A stretch of 43,703 nucleotides of DNA from an uncultured Verrucomicrobiota bacterium. Lineage in GTDB: Bacteria; Verrucomicrobiota; Verrucomicrobiia; Opitutales; Opitutaceae. Positions 34,701 to 42,583 of this stretch are shown piece after piece. The stretch's first letter is position 1; each line of letters begins with the position of its first letter. The notes under the pieces were generated by a model that worked only from the letters and a program-made list of their open reading frames with translations, was not told where the DNA came from and did no database searches. The stretch covers positions 1-43,703 of the forward strand of contig CAJXQX010000027.1 of the NCBI GenBank assembly GCA_913058185.1, written 5' to 3'. The position numbers were made by a program, and so were the translations under genes.

Positions 34701-35042
34701 ATCGCGTCGGCCGTCGGGCGCGCCAGTTTCCACTGCCGTGATCCAGCCGTAACCGGAGGCGTAGGCGTGTTTGCAGTCCTGTTTATCGGGGCATGAGCAC
34801 TGGAAAGTCCATTTGCCGCGGGTGAAGAACCAAGTGAGATTGTAATGAGCGTTGCCGATGACTTCGGCTTTGACCAAGTGGTCGGCCTCGGACCAAACGG
34901 AGGCGACGGCGCCACTTTTCAAATAATCCTGGCCTCGATCTTTGGCGCGTTCGCCGAACGCGCCTAATCGTTCAATGAGTGCCTTAATGGCTTCAGGAGT
35001 GCGCACGGCGCGCATAGCAGTAGGACGATAACGAGGAGGCAT
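31749..35042 (-). CDS. SWIM zinc-finger SNF2-family DNA translocase
   Basis: A 1097-aa Swi2/Snf2 ATPase. An N-terminal SWIM zinc finger is formed by C82-x-C84 and C90-x-H92 (CSCPDKQDCKH). A long variable middle (about 100-620) follows, as in bacterial SNF2 proteins. The helicase core begins at LRPYQTDGYHFL: Walker A lysine K665 in DDMGLGKT, Walker B D766-E767 in LDEGQ (GQ in place of AH), motif III LTGTPIENR, motif V AAGFGLNLT and motif VI IDRIHRIGQ. It remodels protein-DNA complexes using ATP, with no strand separation expected. The target is unknown. It is followed by the 58-aa protein, and no restriction-modification genes are adjacent. Complete. Confidence 0.95.
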   Translation of the reverse strand: MPPRYRPTAMRAVRTPEAIKALIERLGAFGERAKDRGQDYLKSGAVASVWSEADHLVKAEVIGNAHYNLTWFFTRGKWTFQCSCPDKQDCKHAYASGYGWITAVETGAPDGRRDPRTIPHRLESNFTQAVSSADEHALEKELARWLRVLPSAEETAQSQQHPLFADIQGLRLRLDHSGNWLIEIQRKGQKPWRAPAQRWFNDLTKLRPADLEKLPPDQASLAAALAAEARLLPTGLTAKRPLPSEAVAELLRTSSARPALAMPDGRPLIIESDPLVPEATVAADTSDRLDLQVVTPDGRPADDAILVASRPQPLYLFEDQLWRGPPPSPAPQLPIAALSDARLLPRLRAVGLRLPDGIAAELKIVALKPRLKCWLTAGFDGAEREMHAQLTAVSTHPACEKQWTGDAVGWQWTKTGAPPPREVGKPALEFEFSSAREAGESFTGFRLMWDGWADAWVRPVDDEFADSFLRWHAGLSPHIHTELSPEIASLLDEPLSARVELQLDDSADSEKDWFDLTVGLKVEDTNLNTEEIKLLLKARGKWVHLPKHGWRRVDAEAAVDEETTEALDRLGLGVADVLESGDPAKHRFHTLQLALEANRLAARDERMVERLKNRASEIASIEPPKLPPNLKANLRPYQTDGYHFLSHLAQQGFGGILADDMGLGKTVQALAWMLQLSADKAKGSTKGKPKAEPFRALVVCPKSVTHGWVTETARFTPDLTTTIFSAETGRLDSDRKHPDILVVNYTQLRRHAERFRSITWDVVVLDEGQFIKNPKSQVALAARALPARHRVVLTGTPIENRLTDLWSLFAFAQPGLLGDLANFKRQYGDATPEGLQRLHRRVKHFLLRRTKAQAAPDLPKRSEDDVIIDLEGEQRELYDAELKRARAELLGVATAKELGKVRFHVLASLLRLRQICCHPALIDPAHADIPSAKLEALLERVEELAEEGHQVLVFSQFVKMLNIIRDRLVEKEIGHLILTGSTENRAELVDTFQKDPSKTVFLLSLKAAGFGLNLTAASYAILYDPWWNPAAEAQAIDRIHRIGQTKPVIAYRFITAGSVEEKIRSLQHEKAALAASVVQEESLSKVMDLDSLRDILS

Positions 35043-35404
35043 AGGTTAAAGGGTGCCCTGTGGTGCCGATATTGAGACGGCTACTCGGGCGACAACTTCA
35101 TTGAAGTCGGTCGGAAATGATGATTGTCGAATGTGCAATCCTCCCGCCTGTCAGATATTGACCCTCTCCGCAAGACATTGCGGGTAAACTACGCTTATTA
35201 GCGGCCTATCAACTAGCGAAGCTAGCTCTGCTTATGGCTTCAGGGATGAGATGACTCTCGAGAATGTTTCTCTAACCACGGATTCTTTGGCGTCCTGAAA
35301 CAGTGAAACTTCAAGGTGAGATAGTAGCGGAAGATTGGCCAACCAGTTTGCTGCCAGTTAAAGGGCATGAACCGTTTAAAGCAGCTAATTGGCTCACAAT
35401 ATGG
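35043..35404. other. Intergenic region without recognisable gene
   Basis: Together with the adjacent terminator this gap spans 438 bp between the helicase start and the glyS stop codon. I found no credible ORF, tRNA or repeat in it. It should contain the helicase promoter, but no convincing -35/-10 pair stood out. Confidence 0.6.
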
Positions 35405-35440
35405 TAAAAACATGAGCCGATTACGGAGTGTAATCGGCTC
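35405..35440 (-). terminator. Rho-independent terminator of glyS
   Basis: A perfect 11-bp stem, GAGCCGATTAC (35414-35424) with GTAATCGGCTC (35430-35440) around GGAGT. On the minus strand it is followed by ATG and a five-T run (35406-35410). It lies 41 bp beyond the glyS stop codon. Confidence 0.85.
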
Positions 35441-35480
35441 AACGAAAGGATTGGGCACACCTTCGGTGCACTGAGCCGGC

Positions 35481-37007
35481 TTAATAAACGTGTTCGTCCA
35501 AGAGGTCCAAGAGCTCCCGTTCCGTTACTCGACGTTGCTCCATGGAGTCGCGTTCGCGGAGGGTGAAGGTGTCGCCTTCGCCTTCGATGGTTTCGAAGTC
35601 GATGGTCACACACCATGGCGTGCCAATCTCATCCTGGCGGCGGTAGCGGCGGCCGATGGCTCCGGTTTCGTCGTAGAATACGGCGTAGCGGCGTTGCAGC
35701 TTTTTGTAGAGTGCTTTGGCACGGGTGGTGAGCTCTTCCTTCTTCTTGAGCAGAGGCAATACGGCCACTTTAACCGGCGCGATTCTCGGCGAGAGGCGCA
35801 ACACGGTGCGGGTCTCGGTGCGGCCTTTGTCGTCGGTGATTTCTTCTTCGGCGTAGGCGGCGGCAAGCACGGCCAAGAAGATGCGATCTACCCCGACGGC
35901 GGGTTCGATGACGTGGGGCACGAACTTCTTTTTCGATTCTTCGTCGAAGATTTCCTGCGGTTTACCGGAGGCTTTGGCGTGTTGGTTGAGGTCGTAATTA
36001 CCGCGAGCGGCGATACCCCAGAGCTCTTGGACACCGAACGGGTATTTGAACATGATGTCGGTCGTGCCGCGTGAGTAGAACGCGAGTTTGGCCTTTTCAT
36101 GATCGAAGAGCGATAGGTGCGACACGGGTAGCCCGATCGAGACGAGCCAGTCCCAACACCATTGGATCCACTCCTTGTGGGCGGTTTCCCAATCGGCGTC
36201 TTCGTGGATGAAATATTCCATCTCCATCTGCTCGAATTCGCGGGAGCGGAAGATGAAGTTACGGGGGGTGATTTCGTTGCGGAACGATTTGCCGATCTGA
36301 GCGATGCCGAAGGGCAGTTTCACGCGGCCGGTGTCGACGACGTTTTTGAAATCAACGAACATGCCCTGAGCGGTTTCGGGGCGCAGGTAGGATTTGGATG
36401 AACCGTCGCGCAGCGCGCCGACGTTGGTGTCGAACATCATATTGAAGTCGCGGGGTGGCGTGAGGCTGCCGGGCTCGCCCGTGGCGGGCGAAGGGATGAG
36501 CGGAATCTGCTCGGGGGTGGCTTCGGTGAACTCTTGGACGACGACGGGAGCGAGGGTTCCTTGGAGGGCTTGCTTACGCTTTACTTTTTCGGCGGCGGCT
36601 TGGAGGTCGGCGGCGGTGTCTTCAGCTTCGAGGGCGGAGACGTAGCCGTGGGTGGTGCCGTCCACGACGACGGCGGCGAAAAAGAGTTGGTCGGCGCGGT
36701 AGCGTTGTTTCGACGCTTTGCAGTCGACCAGAGGATCGGTGAACCCACCGACGTGGCCGGATGCTTCCCAGACCTTGGGGTGCATGATGATCGAGGTCTC
36801 GATGCCGACGACGTCGTCGCGGCGGCGCACCATGTCGTCCCACCAGCAGTCGCGGATGTTTTTCTTGAGATCGATTCCGAGAGGGCCGTAGTCGAAAAAG
36901 CCGTTGTAGCCACCGTAGATTTCGGAGGACTGGAAGACGAAGCCACGGCGTTTCGCGAGTGAAACGATGGCTTCCATGAGTTTGGCTGAGTCGTCGGTCT
37001 GGGACAT
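35481..37007 (-). CDS. glyS: Glycyl-tRNA synthetase, dimeric type
   Basis: Charges tRNA-Gly in the cytoplasm. It has 508 aa from ATG 37007 ([20 protein letters not shown]); an upstream in-frame ATG at 37052 lies in a repeat region and is rejected. Class II signatures are complete: motif 1 region [14 protein letters not shown], motif 2 [25 protein letters not shown] and motif 3 [23 protein letters not shown] is the glycine-type signature. The C-terminal ~110 residues are the anticodon-binding domain ([13 protein letters not shown]). This is the eukaryote/archaea/Gram-positive-like alpha2 form, not the alpha2beta2 GlyQ/GlyS form. A strong terminator follows. Confidence 0.96.
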   Translation of the reverse strand: MSQTDDSAKLMEAIVSLAKRRGFVFQSSEIYGGYNGFFDYGPLGIDLKKNIRDCWWDDMVRRRDDVVGIETSIIMHPKVWEASGHVGGFTDPLVDCKASKQRYRADQLFFAAVVVDGTTHGYVSALEAEDTAADLQAAAEKVKRKQALQGTLAPVVVQEFTEATPEQIPLIPSPATGEPGSLTPPRDFNMMFDTNVGALRDGSSKSYLRPETAQGMFVDFKNVVDTGRVKLPFGIAQIGKSFRNEITPRNFIFRSREFEQMEMEYFIHEDADWETAHKEWIQWCWDWLVSIGLPVSHLSLFDHEKAKLAFYSRGTTDIMFKYPFGVQELWGIAARGNYDLNQHAKASGKPQEIFDEESKKKFVPHVIEPAVGVDRIFLAVLAAAYAEEEITDDKGRTETRTVLRLSPRIAPVKVAVLPLLKKKEELTTRAKALYKKLQRRYAVFYDETGAIGRRYRRQDEIGTPWCVTIDFETIEGEGDTFTLRERDSMEQRRVTERELLDLLDEHVY

Positions 37008-37040
37008 AAGGTCCAACTTTAGCGAAGTCCGAGGACTACG

Positions 37041-37131
37041 CTCAAGTCGCAAGTATCAAGTTTCAGGGATCAAACGCGGGCGTGGGCTACGCCCGCGAAG
37101 TAGCAAGTAACAGGTATCAGGTAACAAGATT
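37041..37131. repeat. Paired AAGTATCAGGTA repeats flanking a 9-bp hairpin
   Basis: Copies of the degenerate repeat at about 37041-37072 and 37097-37131 flank CGCGGGCGT-GGGCT-ACGCCCGCG (37075-37097). The same repeat occurs in and around the first sulfatase. It lies in the gap between glyS and the symporter gene; the remaining bases up to 37321 hold no recognisable gene. Confidence 0.55.
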
Positions 37132-37321
37132 TACGGACTGAGAGGCTGGTGGGGCCAGATGGGCGCTGTTTTTGGCCCCGCGTTTATGGAATGAAATTTC
37201 ACGGGAAAATTGTCTGAACTTTCGGACTATTACGTTGCTGATTTGAGGGTGGGTTTCAGAACGGAGGGCCTACCCTCGCCCCTGTGTCGCCGTGTTTTGG
37301 TGACCGCATCCTTTTGGCCTC

Positions 37322-39043
37322 ATGCATCTCGAATACATCACTCTCGGCGCCTACTTCATCCTGTTGATCGTCATCGGCGCGGTCTTTGCCCGCTTCAACA
37401 ACAACTTGAGCGACTTCGTGCGGGGCGGCGCTCGTGCGACGTGGTGGATGGTGGGCACGAGCATGCTTATGGCGGGCATCAGCGCCTTCACGTTCACCGG
37501 TAACGCGTCTGCGATTTACGAGGCAGGACCTTCGGCGATCATCATTTACGGTGCCAATATTTTAGGCTTCATTATGGGAGCCACGTTTCTCGGGCGCTGG
37601 TGGCGGCAGAGTCGGGCGCACACATCGGGCGATTTGGTGCGGGCACGTTTCGGGCTCGGGGCGGAGCAAACTTTTGTGGTCACGGGCGTCATCCTGAATC
37701 CGTTGCAAGCGGCGATTCAGTTGTGGGCGCTCGCGGTTTTTGTGAGCGCCGTATTCGGCATTCCGGTGATCTGGATGATTATCGTCATCGGTCTGATCAC
37801 GCTGGCCTATTCAACCACCGGCGGCATGTGGGGCGTGATGGCGACCGATGTGATCCAAGGTGTGATCATGTATGGCATGACGATGGTGATGGGCGTGCTG
37901 TGCATCATGGATGTCGGCGGCGTCGGCGCGTTTATCGAGAATTACCAAGAGATGGTGGCCGAAGGCAGTTTCACTTTCGTGAAAGAAGAAGGGCAGTTCG
38001 CGAACGACCGCTACACCGGGCTCTGGATACTCATGGCGTTCATCATGCAGATCCTGTCCCAAATCCATCTCGGTGCAGCCAACAAGTTTCTCGCTGCCAA
38101 GGACGGCAACACTGCGTCCAAAGCCAGTTGGTTTTGCATGGGGTTGATGGCACTGGGCGTGGCGGTGTGGTTTATCCCGCCGATGGTCGCGCGCTTCCTC
38201 TACGCCGATGAAGTCATGGCCATGGCGGTGGGCGATCCAGCGACGACATCCTATGCGGTGGTCGCCAAACACGTCCTGCCCAATGGCCTTCTCGGCGTCA
38301 TGATCGCCGCGATGTTCTCCGCCACGATGAGTAGTATGGACTGGGGGCTGAATACCACGACCGGCATTCTGGTGAATAACTTCATTCTGCCGATCCGTCG
38401 TTGGAGAGGTAAAGCGAAGCTCTCTGATCTGTTCCAGCTTCGCCTCTGCCGCTCGATCACGGTGGCGCTTGGATTCTTGATCATCGCGATGTCCATCGGA
38501 CTCTCCAATCAGAGCCGGTTCGCGATGTTTGATTCCTATATGGTTTTGTCGTCGGTGTTGGCCGTTCCGCTAACCCTGCCGCTGGTGGTCGGAATCTTCA
38601 TCCGCAAGATGCCGGGTTGGTATTATTTTGTGATGCTCGGTGGCGGTATGGCGCTGTCGATTTACACGGTGATAGATGAGAGATTAAACGCCAATGTCTG
38701 GAACCTGCAGGAGCGCAGCTTCGTGGTCGTCTTGGGTGCCTTGGTAGCTCTCATGATCGCCTGGCCCTGGCGTCACAAACGCAGTAACGAAGACCTCGAG
38801 CGCGAGACTGAACTCTGGAAACGAACCCAAACGCCCATCGATTTTGAGAAAGAGGTGGGAGGTTCGCTCGATGGCGCGCAGGCGCGCATCACGGGCAATC
38901 TTATCTTGATAACCGCCGGCTTGCTCGCGGCATTTCTACTCGTGCCCAACACGCTCGGTGACCGCTTGGTAATCCTGTGCTTGGTGGCCTTCGTGGCCGC
39001 GTGCGGCAGTTGGCTGCGCTTTGTCGAAGGCCGTAAAGACTAG
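37322..39043 (+). CDS. Sodium:solute symporter (SSS family)
   Basis: A 573-aa polytopic inner-membrane protein with about 13-14 helices. The N-terminus (MHLEYITLGAYFILLIVIGAVF) is the typical first SSS helix, followed by FVRGGARATWWMVGTSMLMAGISAFTFTG, the helix-1/2 hallmark that includes part of the sodium site. A later GLLGVMIAAMFSATMSSMDWGLNTTTGILVNNF matches the conserved helix carrying paired serines/threonines near the second sodium site. It imports a small organic solute with Na+; SSS members in polysaccharide degraders often carry sugars, but the substrate cannot be read from sequence. No partner gene is adjacent. Complete. Confidence 0.92.
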   Translation: MHLEYITLGAYFILLIVIGAVFARFNNNLSDFVRGGARATWWMVGTSMLMAGISAFTFTGNASAIYEAGPSAIIIYGANILGFIMGATFLGRWWRQSRAHTSGDLVRARFGLGAEQTFVVTGVILNPLQAAIQLWALAVFVSAVFGIPVIWMIIVIGLITLAYSTTGGMWGVMATDVIQGVIMYGMTMVMGVLCIMDVGGVGAFIENYQEMVAEGSFTFVKEEGQFANDRYTGLWILMAFIMQILSQIHLGAANKFLAAKDGNTASKASWFCMGLMALGVAVWFIPPMVARFLYADEVMAMAVGDPATTSYAVVAKHVLPNGLLGVMIAAMFSATMSSMDWGLNTTTGILVNNFILPIRRWRGKAKLSDLFQLRLCRSITVALGFLIIAMSIGLSNQSRFAMFDSYMVLSSVLAVPLTLPLVVGIFIRKMPGWYYFVMLGGGMALSIYTVIDERLNANVWNLQERSFVVVLGALVALMIAWPWRHKRSNEDLERETELWKRTQTPIDFEKEVGGSLDGAQARITGNLILITAGLLAAFLLVPNTLGDRLVILCLVAFVAACGSWLRFVEGRKD

Positions 39044-39064
39044 TGCACCGGATTTGGAATTGAG

Positions 39065-39092
39065 GGTAGGGCGCTTTCGCCGAAAGCGCCGT
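39065..39092 (+). repeat. REP-like hairpin, copy C
   Basis: GGCGCTTTCG (39070-39079), C, CGAAAGCGCC (39081-39090), preceded by GGTAG. The stem pairs perfectly although its bases differ from copy B, so pairing rather than sequence is conserved. It forms a head-to-head pair with copy D about 40 bp away. Confidence 0.8.
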
Positions 39093-39130
39093 CACGAACT
39101 TGTCGGAAAACCTTACTCCGCACGAAAAGG

Positions 39131-39166
39131 ATGAAACCGGCAGGCTCGACGATCCCGCCCTACCTT
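39131..39166 (-). repeat. REP-like hairpin, copy D
   Basis: The minus strand reads GGTAGGGCGGGATCGTCGAG then CCTGCCGGTTTCAT, nearly identical to copy B at 26723-26760. Opposite orientation to copy C makes a BIME-like doublet between the symporter and the next gene. Confidence 0.8.
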
Positions 39167-39235
39167 TGCCTCCGTGAGGTGGATTCCCGTTGCAGCTCAA
39201 CGTGGGGTATTTGATAACCGCCGTGTGTTTATCGC

Positions 39236-39700
39236 ATGATGAAGGAATCGTTCTCACCGCAAGAATTCGCCCGACTCCTCGAGTTGGTGCATCTCGGTAT
39301 GCGCACGGTGATGTCACGCCAAGGCGGCGAATCACCCTACCTCGAGCGTTATGCGGGGATCGAACAGAAGATCCTCTCGATGGCCGGCAAGTATGGCTGC
39401 AGCGACAAGGTCGATGTGGGCGGAACGGGGAAGCTTATTCCCTCAGCCAAAACCGATGAGGACAAGGAGCTGCGAAAGATGGTGGGTGAGGCCGATAACG
39501 ATTTGTTCTGGCACGAGTTGGTCGCGCGATTGGGCGACCGTGACTTAGGCGTCGAACAAACGACTGCGGCATTGGTTGGCAAGCCCGGCCCTCCCATCAA
39601 TGCCGATGTGCGCCTCAAGGAAATTGAGGAGACGTATTGGGCGGAATTTGAGAAGCACGATCTCGCTCGAGTTCTCGTGCTGCGAGCGGCTCAAGGTTGA
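39236..39700 (+). CDS. Hypothetical protein, 154 aa
   Basis: Starts with tandem ATG codons at 39236/39239 (MMKESFSPQEFARLLELVHL). No signal peptide or membrane segment. It looks largely helical and acidic (TDEDKELRKMVGEADNDLFW; RLKEIEETYWAEFEKHDLARVL). The only short conserved-looking segments are LHELVARLGDRDL-like text (FWHELVARLGDRDL) and ETYWAEFEKHDL. I do not recognise the family. Composition and length support a real cytoplasmic protein. The following gene starts 147 bp later after an AT-rich stretch, so it is probably a separate transcript. Confidence 0.7.
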   Translation: MMKESFSPQEFARLLELVHLGMRTVMSRQGGESPYLERYAGIEQKILSMAGKYGCSDKVDVGGTGKLIPSAKTDEDKELRKMVGEADNDLFWHELVARLGDRDLGVEQTTAALVGKPGPPINADVRLKEIEETYWAEFEKHDLARVLVLRAAQG

Positions 39701-39745
39701 ATAGAATAAAACTCATAACCCATTTTTCTGAAATATTATAAAATG

Positions 39746-39770
39746 AAGTTTAACCAATATGGTTAAACTT
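39746..39770. promoter_or_regulatory. Perfect 11-bp palindrome, candidate operator
   Basis: AAGTTTAACCA (39746-39756), ATA, TGGTTAAACTT (39760-39770) sits in an AT-rich intergenic stretch just after TATTATAAAATG, which could supply a -10 element. No T-run follows, so an operator for the downstream channel gene is more likely than a terminator. Confidence 0.5.
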
Positions 39771-39847
39771 ACTTCGAAGATCGAGTGGGGTGAAGTCGAA
39801 GGGAGAAGGATTGGGTTGAAGGGGGAAGTTGGCCTGCCGGGAGAGGA

Positions 39848-40516
39848 ATGGACGGCTCTTCCTTGACTACTAATCCGTTTTTCCTGCCGGTCTGGTTTGA
39901 TCTGGGCGCGGTTGGGTTACTATCGATGTCGGGTGCGATCGTCGCCATGAAACGCGGTTACGATGTGGTGGCCGTAGTCGCTTTGTCTCTGATCACGGGT
40001 GTGGGTGGCAGCCTGATCCGGGAGGGCATTTTTATTCAGCAGGACCCTCCGGCTGCGACGACGGATCCGCGTTATATTCAGATTGCCCTAATGGGTGCGC
40101 TTATCGGCGGATTGTTGGGTGATCGGATACATTACTTTCGACGCATGATCGCCGGCGTGGATGCGTTGGCGTTGGGGGCCTTCTCGGTATTTGGCGTGCA
40201 GAAGTCACTGGGCGCTGGGCTGTCCGTGCCTGTAGCGATGCTCGTGGGTGTCATCAATGCGGCGGGTGGCGGTTTGTTGCGTGACGTGATCACGAATGAG
40301 GAGCCTCTGGTGTTTCGCCCGGGACAGTTTTACGTGTTGGTCGCTTTGACGGCGGCGACCCTGTTTGTCGTGCTGACGGTGCAGCTAGGGTTGGCTCCGA
40401 TGACGTCGGCCCGGATCGTGATCGGCGCGACATGTGTCTTTCGGGTGTTAACGATTCTTTTCAATTGGAAGACCGCGCCGATGGCGCCGCCACCCAATGC
40501 TCCGTCTGCCAGGTAG
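39848..40516 (+). CDS. TRIC-type cation channel family protein (UPF0126/YicG)
   Basis: A 222-aa inner-membrane protein with seven helices in two related halves. Each half carries the family glycine-rich motif: GVGGSLIREG (about 50-60) and GGGLLRDVITNEEP (about 142-155). The first helix begins FDLGAVGLLSMSGAIVAMKRGYD, matching bacterial TRIC channels that pass K+/Na+. Length (about 205-225 aa) is normal. It lies upstream of two YbjQ-domain genes and an M48 protease on the same strand, with a 97-bp gap that may hold a second promoter. The physiological role in bacteria is not well established. Confidence 0.88.
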   Translation: MDGSSLTTNPFFLPVWFDLGAVGLLSMSGAIVAMKRGYDVVAVVALSLITGVGGSLIREGIFIQQDPPAATTDPRYIQIALMGALIGGLLGDRIHYFRRMIAGVDALALGAFSVFGVQKSLGAGLSVPVAMLVGVINAAGGGLLRDVITNEEPLVFRPGQFYVLVALTAATLFVVLTVQLGLAPMTSARIVIGATCVFRVLTILFNWKTAPMAPPPNAPSAR

Positions 40517-40613
40517 GGTATAGTCCCTGTAGAAAACAGTTTGCCCTAGAATCTGATCGGTGACGAAGTTAAGGCTCGGTCCTGCTTAGAACCTTTTACC
40601 CCGCCTTGCTACT

Positions 40614-40937
40614 ATGAGTGATCTCTTACTGACGAATTTGGAATCGGTGCCCGGGCGCCTTATCGCTGAGCACTATGGGCTGGTCTCGGGGAATACGGTT
40701 CGAGCCAAAAACGTGGGCCGCGATATCGCAGCCAGTTTTAAGAATTTGGTGGGCGGCGAGCTGAAGGGTTACACCGAGTTGCTCTCCGAAGCGCGGCAAC
40801 AGGCGACGGATCGGATGGTCGAACAAGCGCGTGCGTTAGGGGCCAATGCCGTGATCAACGTGCGATTTTCGACTTCATCGGTGGCGCAAGGAGCGGCGGA
40901 ACTTTATGTTTACGGCTCAGCCGTGCGAGTGGAGTAA
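40614..40937 (+). CDS. YbjQ/UPF0145-family protein
   Basis: A 107-aa protein matching the YbjQ (DUF74) family: LLLTNLESVPGRLIAEHYGLVSG, then the GELKGYTELLSEARQQATDRM helix and the ANAVINVRFSTSS strand, ending in ELYVYGSAVRVE. The domain is complete and forms small pentameric barrels in known structures. Function is not known. It is followed after 21 bp by a second, membrane-anchored YbjQ-domain gene, and 22 bp after that by an M48 protease, forming a tight three-gene operon. Confidence 0.92.
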   Translation: MSDLLLTNLESVPGRLIAEHYGLVSGNTVRAKNVGRDIAASFKNLVGGELKGYTELLSEARQQATDRMVEQARALGANAVINVRFSTSSVAQGAAELYVYGSAVRVE

Positions 40938-40958
40938 CCCCGAGTAATCGGTCGCACC

Positions 40959-41474
40959 ATGGATCCTTCACAATCAGAGAATACTGAGCTAATTATTATG
41001 CTCATCCTTTACGCCCTGCCGGTGGTGGCATTGGTGGTGTTTGGCTCGATCGGGGGGATGGCAGAGCGCCGACATTTTGCCTCGATTCGATTGCGCGAAC
41101 AAACAGGGCCGCAGATTCCAATGGTGGCGGTGCGGAAGTGTGATCCGAATCGAGCCGTAGCGGAGTCCCGTTTGGTGACGGGATCGGTCGTGGTTTCCCT
41201 CGACTACTTCAAACGGTTTTTGGCGTCATTGCGGAATATCTTCGGCGGGCGCGTGCGCTCTTACGAAACGTTGATGGACCGGGCGCGACGAGAGGCGACG
41301 CTGCGACTGAAGGAACAGTGCTTGGGAGCGGATATCATCATGAATTTCCGAATCGAGACTTCGGCCCTCGCCAACACGAGAGGCAAGAAGGGCGCTGGCG
41401 GAGTGGAGGTATTGGCCTACGGCACGATGGTGCGTTACCTGCCGATGGAGGCGACGCCTCCACCGTTGGGGTGA
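40959..41474 (+). CDS. Membrane-anchored YbjQ-domain protein
   Basis: A 171-aa protein. Residues ~10-33 form one transmembrane helix (LIIMLILYALPVVALVVFG), and the remainder is a diverged YbjQ domain: LVTGSVVVSLDYFKRFLASLRNIFGGRVRSYETLMDRARREATLRL, a LGADIIMNFRIET strand and the closing VEVLAYGTMVRYLP. It probably arose by duplication of its 107-aa neighbour with a helix added. It may tether a YbjQ oligomer at the inner membrane; that is inference. It belongs to the operon with the M48 protease that follows. Confidence 0.88.
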   Translation: MDPSQSENTELIIMLILYALPVVALVVFGSIGGMAERRHFASIRLREQTGPQIPMVAVRKCDPNRAVAESRLVTGSVVVSLDYFKRFLASLRNIFGGRVRSYETLMDRARREATLRLKEQCLGADIIMNFRIETSALANTRGKKGAGGVEVLAYGTMVRYLPMEATPPPLG

Positions 41475-41496
41475 TCGGGCCGAAGGTAGCGACGCG

Positions 41497-42306
41497 ATGA
41501 AATTTGTGCAGAGGGATTTGGGCGAAGCGGCGGAGGCGAGCTCGGGTGGTGGCGGAAAGGGGATGACCCGCGAGATCCTGACTCTGTCGGGCGCGATGTT
41601 GGCACTCTTGATTGTGGTGTATTTCGGGGTCGGATTTTTGGTCGAGTGGACCTTGCCGTGGGTCTCAGTGGAGCGGGAGCAGCGGTGGTTTGGCGGTATG
41701 TATGCCAACGATGATATGGGAATCGTGGTGGAGGAGAACGGGGGGAGATTGGAAGATGCCCGGAGGGTCTTGGATAAACTGTTAGCGGTGGAAGAGGCTC
41801 CGCCAATTTCGTTTCAGTTGATATTGCTGGAGGATTCCGATCCTAACGCCTTTGCGATCCCAGGTGGGCGAATTGCGATCACCACGGGATTGTTGGAGGT
41901 AATAGAGGACAACGAAATCGCCTTGGCTTTTGTGCTCGGGCATGAGCTGGGCCACTTCATGCAGCGCGATCATTTGCGAGGGTTGGGGCGTTCGATTGGC
42001 CGGGGGCTGATTTGGGCTTTAATTTTTGGAGGAAGCGGAGGAATTGACCTCATTTCCGAGCGGACCAATCAGTTGCTCGATCTGGGCCATTCCCGAGAAC
42101 AAGAAAGTGGGGCCGATCGGGAGGGTTTTTTGTTGGTTATGCAGAGCTATGGCACCGCAGAAGGAAGCGAACGGCTGTTCGAATGGTTGGCCGAACAAAG
42201 CAATCAACCCAGATGGTTGTCGGTGCTGGAATCGCATCCGCCACCTGCCGACCGAGTCGAAAAGCTGCGGGGTTGGGCGATGGAATTTGAATCTCGAAAC
42301 GAGTGA
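41497..42306 (+). CDS. Membrane-anchored M48-family zinc metalloprotease
   Basis: A 269-aa protease. One transmembrane helix (about 28-50, LTLSGAMLALLIVVYFGVGFL) precedes the catalytic domain. The zinc site is H149-E150-x-x-H153 in LGHELGHF, with third ligand E203 in SREQESGADREG. PNAFAIPGGRIAITTGLLE is the usual M48 strand. SHPPPADRVEKL near the C-terminus is typical of M48C/BepA-LoiP-like enzymes, which degrade misfolded outer-membrane or periplasmic proteins. It is the last gene of a likely operon with the YbjQ pair. GAAGG lies about ten bases before the start codon. Confidence 0.93.
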   Translation: MKFVQRDLGEAAEASSGGGGKGMTREILTLSGAMLALLIVVYFGVGFLVEWTLPWVSVEREQRWFGGMYANDDMGIVVEENGGRLEDARRVLDKLLAVEEAPPISFQLILLEDSDPNAFAIPGGRIAITTGLLEVIEDNEIALAFVLGHELGHFMQRDHLRGLGRSIGRGLIWALIFGGSGGIDLISERTNQLLDLGHSREQESGADREGFLLVMQSYGTAEGSERLFEWLAEQSNQPRWLSVLESHPPPADRVEKLRGWAMEFESRNE

Positions 42307-42363
42307 GTTGTGGACCGCGTTGGCGCCGGTGGTGAATGGGGTGGACGCACGACGAATAAAAAT

Positions 42364-42402
42364 CGGCCGGCACCTTGGGGATGCCGACCGATCGTTTTCT
42401 CC
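42364..42402 (+). terminator. Rho-independent terminator after the M48 protease
   Basis: CGGCCGGCA (42364-42372) pairs with TGCCGACCG (42382-42390) with one mismatch, followed by ATCGTTTTCTCC. AAAAAT precedes it, so it could also stop minus-strand transcription from the sigma-factor gene. The bases from here to 42583 hold no recognisable gene. Confidence 0.65.
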
Positions 42403-42583
42403 TTTTAGATAACCTAACTGACCCGCGGGTGATGCGGGGGATTGCTGGGCTTGACCTCTGCGGTCGTTGGCGTCGCTTCGAATTCAGGTTCGAGCGCCCG
42501 CGCGACCTAACGGTCGAGGCGGCACCAAAGGTTTCGGATGAAGTTCATGCTGTTTTATTTTGTTCAATTTTGATGAGGGTTTT

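Noticed and set aside
35043-35480. tRNA or small RNA gene in the largest gap
   Set aside because: I could not fold a cloverleaf or find a recognisable RNA; only the glyS terminator hairpin is clear.
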